A model generated the notes under the pieces. That model searched no databases. It saw nothing but the letters and a program-made list of their open reading frames with translations, and was not told where the DNA came from. The position numbers were made by a program, and so were the translations under genes. A stretch of DNA of 7,810 nt, from the NCBI GenBank assembly GCA_014376425.1, contig JACMRO010000574.1, positions 1 to 7,810 of the forward strand, read 5' to 3'. This document shows, in pieces, positions 5,595 through 7,810 of this stretch. The DNA is from Rubritepida sp. (GTDB lineage Bacteria; Pseudomonadota; Alphaproteobacteria; Acetobacterales; Acetobacteraceae). Each line of letters begins with the position of its first letter. Within the stretch, counting starts at the first letter, position 1.

Positions 5595-6116
5595 TCAACC
5601 GGCGCCGCGATGCCGCCGCGACAATTCGACATAATGCGGCGCGGTGGTGTCGAAGCCGGCCCGCGCTTCCGCCGTCAGCACCCGTACCAGCTTTGCCGGG
5701 TTGCCCATCCACAGCTCCAGCGCGCCTACGCGTTTGCCTGGCGGCAGCACCGCGCCGGCCGCCAGCACGCCGCCCGCCTCGATCACCGCATCGTCCAGCA
5801 CGATGGCGCCCATGCCGACGAAGGCGCGATCCTCCAGCGTGCAGGCATGGATGATGGCGGCGTGCCCCACGGTGACGTTGTCGCCGATGCGGGTCGCTTG
5901 CCGGCCCGCATTCACATGGATGATGGTGCCGTCCTGGATGTTGCTGCCGGCGCCGATACGAATGAAGTTCGTGTCGCCGCGCAGCACGCAGTGGTACCAG
6001 ATGTTGCTGCCGGCCCCGATGGTCACATCACCAATGACCGCCGCGGTCGGCGCGACCCAGGCCGTGGGATCGACCGTCGGCAGCTTGCCTTCGAAAGCGA
6101 AAAGCGGCCCGCTCAT
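5595..6116 (-). CDS. Gamma-class carbonic anhydrase-like hexapeptide-repeat protein (YrdA/CaiE/PaaY type)
   Basis: This 173-aa left-handed beta-helix protein of the gamma-carbonic anhydrase family is expected to be a cytoplasmic trimer that hydrates CO2 or serves an accessory metal-bound role. Hexapeptide repeats run from about residue 21 to 145 (VIGDVTIGAGSNI and similar). Residues matching archaeal Cam are all present: Arg46 and Asp48 in LRGD, Gln61 and Asp62 in NIQDGT, and three zinc-ligand histidines, His67 (IIHVN), His85 and His90 (VGHAAIIH). The acidic-loop insertion of Cam is absent, as in the shorter YrdA-type subgroup, whose activity is variable. I chose the ATG at 6114-6116 because relatives begin just before LFAFEGK; an in-frame ATG six codons earlier (6132-6134) is possible. 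Neither has a strong ribosome site. Substrate cannot be settled from sequence. Confidence 0.93.
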   Translation of the reverse strand: MSGPLFAFEGKLPTVDPTAWVAPTAAVIGDVTIGAGSNIWYHCVLRGDTNFIRIGAGSNIQDGTIIHVNAGRQATRIGDNVTVGHAAIIHACTLEDRAFVGMGAIVLDDAVIEAGGVLAAGAVLPPGKRVGALELWMGNPAKLVRVLTAEARAGFDTTAPHYVELSRRHRGAG

Positions 6117-6237
6117 GCCGCCGGCCCCGTGCATCGGCTGCGGGGCAGTCGCCCATCACGGCGTCTGGTCGCCCGGCGCATCGGTCTTGCCCATACCACC
6201 CGGCGCAGCCTGCCGCCTTGAGGGATTTCGCACGTCC

Positions 6238-7176
6238 TCACGCCGCGAGCCGGGTCTCGACCGGCACCCCCAGCATCAGCCCCAGGCACTGCACCGCAGC
6301 ACCCGAGGCGCCCTTGCCCAGATTGTCGTAACGCGCCACCAGCAACGCCTGGCGCAGCCGCTCGCTGCCATAGACACGCAGTTCGATCGTGTTGGTGTTG
6401 TTCAGCGCCTGCGGCTCCAGCCGGTCGGCCGGGTCGCCTGCCAGCACGCGGACGTATTCGCTGTCGGCGTGATGGTTCTCCAGGCAGGCCAGGAGGTCGG
6501 CCACCGTTACCCGGCCGGGCAACGCGTCCAGATGGAGCGGGATGCTGTCCAGCATGCCCTGCGCGTAATCCGCGATGCTGGGGATGAAGATCGGTCGCCG
6601 GGTCAGGCCAGAATAATGTTGCAGTTCGGGCACGTGCTTGTGCTCGAGGCCCAGGCCGTAGAGTTCGAAATCGTTGCCGCGCCGGGCATCGTATTCCGCG
6701 ATCAGCGCCTTGCCGCCGCCGGTGTAGCCGGACACGGCATTCACGCTGATCGCGTGGTCGGCCGGCACCAGCCCTGCGTCGATCAACGGCTTGAGGAGCA
6801 GGATCGGCCCGGTGGGATAACAGCCGGGTACCGAGACGCGGGGTGCGGCCGCGATGGCGCGCGCCTGTTCGGCCGAGAGCTCGGGCAGGCCATAGACCCA
6901 GTCAGGATGGATCCGGTGTGCGGTGCTGGCGTCGAGGATGCGGGGGGCGGCGGTGCCCAGGCTGGCGGCCATGGACGCGCTGTCCCGCGCCGCGCCGTCG
7001 GGCAGGCACAGGATCAGCACGTCCACCTCCGCCATCACGGCGCGCTTGGCGACGTCGTCCTTGCGAAGCGCGTCGGGCAGGGAACGAAGCTGGATGTGCG
7101 GCAGGCCTGCCAGGCGCTGCCTTATCTGCAGTCCCGTGGTGCCGGTTTCGCCGTCGATGAAGACGCTGTGGGTCAT
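6238..7176 (-). CDS. argC: N-acetyl-gamma-glutamyl-phosphate reductase, short type-2 form
   Basis: This 312-aa cytoplasmic enzyme makes N-acetylglutamate 5-semialdehyde from N-acetylglutamyl phosphate with NADPH, the third step of arginine synthesis. The N-terminal GETGTTGLQI (residues 9-18) is the nucleotide-binding glycine loop. Also visible are DASTAHR (82-88), WVYGLPEL (93-100), the catalytic PGCYPTG with Cys119, SGYTGGGK (149-156), the HKHVPE motif with His181 (179-184), and the C-terminal DNLGKGASGAAVQ. At about 310 aa it belongs to the shorter ArgC class, not the roughly 340-aa class of E. coli. AGGAG 6 nt before the ATG at 7174-7176 (7183-7187) decides the start; the in-frame ATG ten codons earlier has no such site and adds unlike residues. 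It follows rpsI across a terminator. Confidence 0.97.
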   Translation of the reverse strand: MTHSVFIDGETGTTGLQIRQRLAGLPHIQLRSLPDALRKDDVAKRAVMAEVDVLILCLPDGAARDSASMAASLGTAAPRILDASTAHRIHPDWVYGLPELSAEQARAIAAAPRVSVPGCYPTGPILLLKPLIDAGLVPADHAISVNAVSGYTGGGKALIAEYDARRGNDFELYGLGLEHKHVPELQHYSGLTRRPIFIPSIADYAQGMLDSIPLHLDALPGRVTVADLLACLENHHADSEYVRVLAGDPADRLEPQALNNTNTIELRVYGSERLRQALLVARYDNLGKGASGAAVQCLGLMLGVPVETRLAA

Positions 7177-7182
7177 GGCTTG

Positions 7183-7187
7183 CTCCT
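7183..7187 (-). promoter_or_regulatory. Shine-Dalgarno AGGAG for argC
   Basis: AGGAG on the minus strand stands 6 nt before the ATG at 7174-7176 and fixes the argC start there. It begins only about 38 nt downstream of the terminator stem. Confidence 0.7.
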
Positions 7188-7211
7188 GCGGGAAGTAGGG
7201 TGGCACGGGGC

Positions 7212-7250
7212 ATAAAACGCAAGAGGGGCGGATCCTTGCGGACCCGCCCC
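7212..7250 (-). terminator. Rho-independent-type terminator after rpsI
   Basis: On the minus strand GGGGCGGGTCC (7240-7250) pairs with GGATCCGCCCC (7225-7235) to give an 11-bp stem containing one G-U pair, closed by a GCAA tetraloop, a stabilising GNRA loop. It is followed by TCTTGCGTTTTATG, a broken T-tract with TTTT at 7214-7217. It lies 27 bp after the rpsI stop and should end the rplM-rpsI transcript, at least in part. The T-run is interrupted, so readthrough into argC is plausible. On the plus strand no T-tract follows, so it acts in one direction. Confidence 0.8.
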
Positions 7251-7277
7251 CCTGAACACGCAGAGTGGTGACGCGGA

Positions 7278-7784
7278 TCAGCGCTTGCTGAACTGGAAGC
7301 TGCGTCGCGCCTTCATCTTGCCGTACTTCTTGCGCTCGACCGAGCGGCTGTCGCGCGTCAGGAACCCGGCTTTCTTCAGGATGCCGCGCAGCTCAGGCTC
7401 GTAATTCACCAACGCGCGCGAGATGCCGTGCCGAACCGCGCCGGCCTGGCCGGACAGCCCGCCGCCAACCACGGTGCAGTTCACGTCGAAGGCCTGGTAG
7501 CGGTCGGCCACCAGGAAGGGCTGGGTGATGATCATCCGCAGCACCGGCCGGGCAAAGTACTGGCTCGCCGGCTTATCGTTGACGGTGATGGGGCCCTTGC
7601 CGGGCTTCACCCACACGCGGGCCACGGCGTTCTTGCGGCCGCCGGTGGCGTAGCTGCGGCCCTGCGGGTCGCGCTTGGGCTCGCGCTTGATCGCGCTCTC
7701 AATTGGGTTCGCCGCGGCCGGTGTGCCGGCAACCAGCTCCTTGAGGTCGGCGAGGGAGTTCGTGGTGGTGATCTGTTCGCTCAT
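7278..7784 (-). CDS. rpsI: Small ribosomal subunit protein uS9
   Basis: This 168-aa ribosomal protein S9 of the small subunit has a long C-terminal tail that reaches the P-site tRNA. The conserved domain begins near residue 42 (GRSYATGGRKNAVARVWVKPG), carries the S9 signature GGGLSGQAGAVRHGISRAL at 107-125, and ends with the near-invariant basic tail KMKARRSFQFSKR. The first 40 or so residues are a poorly conserved, charged extension; alphaproteobacterial S9 proteins are usually longer than the 130-aa E. coli form. The ATG at 7782-7784 lies 4 bp after the rplM stop, with only a weak ribosome site (TGAGA), which fits translational coupling to rplM. A terminator follows. Confidence 0.99.
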   Translation of the reverse strand: MSEQITTTNSLADLKELVAGTPAAANPIESAIKREPKRDPQGRSYATGGRKNAVARVWVKPGKGPITVNDKPASQYFARPVLRMIITQPFLVADRYQAFDVNCTVVGGGLSGQAGAVRHGISRALVNYEPELRGILKKAGFLTRDSRSVERKKYGKMKARRSFQFSKR

Positions 7785-7788
7785 CGTC

Positions 7789-7810
7789 TCAGCCGATCTT
7801 GTTCTTGCGG
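7789..7810 (-). CDS. rplM: Large ribosomal subunit protein uL13, last codons only
   Basis: Only the last six full codons (R-K-N-K-I-G) and the TGA at 7789-7791 are inside the window. The call rests on the conserved rplM-rpsI gene pair, the open frame ending 4 bp before rpsI and the basic C-terminal residues; the sequence alone is too short to prove it. Confidence 0.75.

Noticed and set aside
6156..6233. 25-codon GTG-started minus-strand ORF just after argC
   Set aside because: GAGGA abuts the GTG with no proper spacing and the peptide has no recognisable feature. The roughly 120-bp gap between argC and the carbonic anhydrase gene otherwise shows nothing I can support.
5644..7215. 523-codon plus-strand open frame antisense to the carbonic anhydrase and argC genes
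   Set aside because: It runs opposite two clearly conserved genes, has an Arg/Pro/Gln-rich low-complexity translation with no recognisable motif, and long antisense frames are expected in DNA this G+C-rich.
7190..7222. TTGCGT / CTACTT-like pair as an argC promoter
   Set aside because: The spacing is long and both boxes match poorly. TTTTAT could be a -10 but lacks a -35.

Overview
The window is a compact, G+C-rich, almost entirely minus-strand block of bacterial chromosome that looks alphaproteobacterial. The best guess is Rhodospirillales/Acetobacteraceae (Roseomonas-like). That placement is an inference from the S9 protein with an extended N-terminus, the short type-2 ArgC downstream of rplM-rpsI, and the mreB-mreC-mreD-mrdA order. 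No mobile element, CRISPR array, tRNA or rRNA is visible.

Reading down the minus strand from the right edge: the last codons of rplM (L13), then rpsI (S9), a strong hairpin terminator with a GNRA loop, argC (arginine biosynthesis), a gamma-class carbonic anhydrase-like hexapeptide protein, and three consecutive paralogous lipoproteins of unknown function (LP1, LP2, LP3; 190, 192 and 207 aa). A single plus-strand gene, an 82-aa glycine-zipper lipoprotein, then converges on LP3 and diverges from mreB across a 224-bp intergenic region. Left of that lies the cell-shape (elongasome) cluster mreB, mreC, mreD, a 38-aa unannotated small ORF, and the N-terminal 227 codons of mrdA (PBP2), cut by the left edge before the transpeptidase domain.

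MreB (cytoplasmic actin-like filament), MreC and MreD (inner-membrane scaffold) and PBP2 (transpeptidase) form the elongation machine for lateral wall synthesis. From mreC to mrdA every junction is a 4-base stop/start overlap (ATGA, ATGA, GTGA), which points to tight translational coupling, and the small ORF sits inside this chain. The lipoprotein array also looks co-translated (LP1-LP2 gap 17 bp; LP2-LP3 overlap TTGA).

The points most worth a second look are the 38-aa ORF between mreD and mrdA, the tandem three-copy lipoprotein family, and the glycine-zipper lipoprotein divergent from mreB. Everything else is conserved housekeeping sequence. I saw no clear evidence of an exotic new system.
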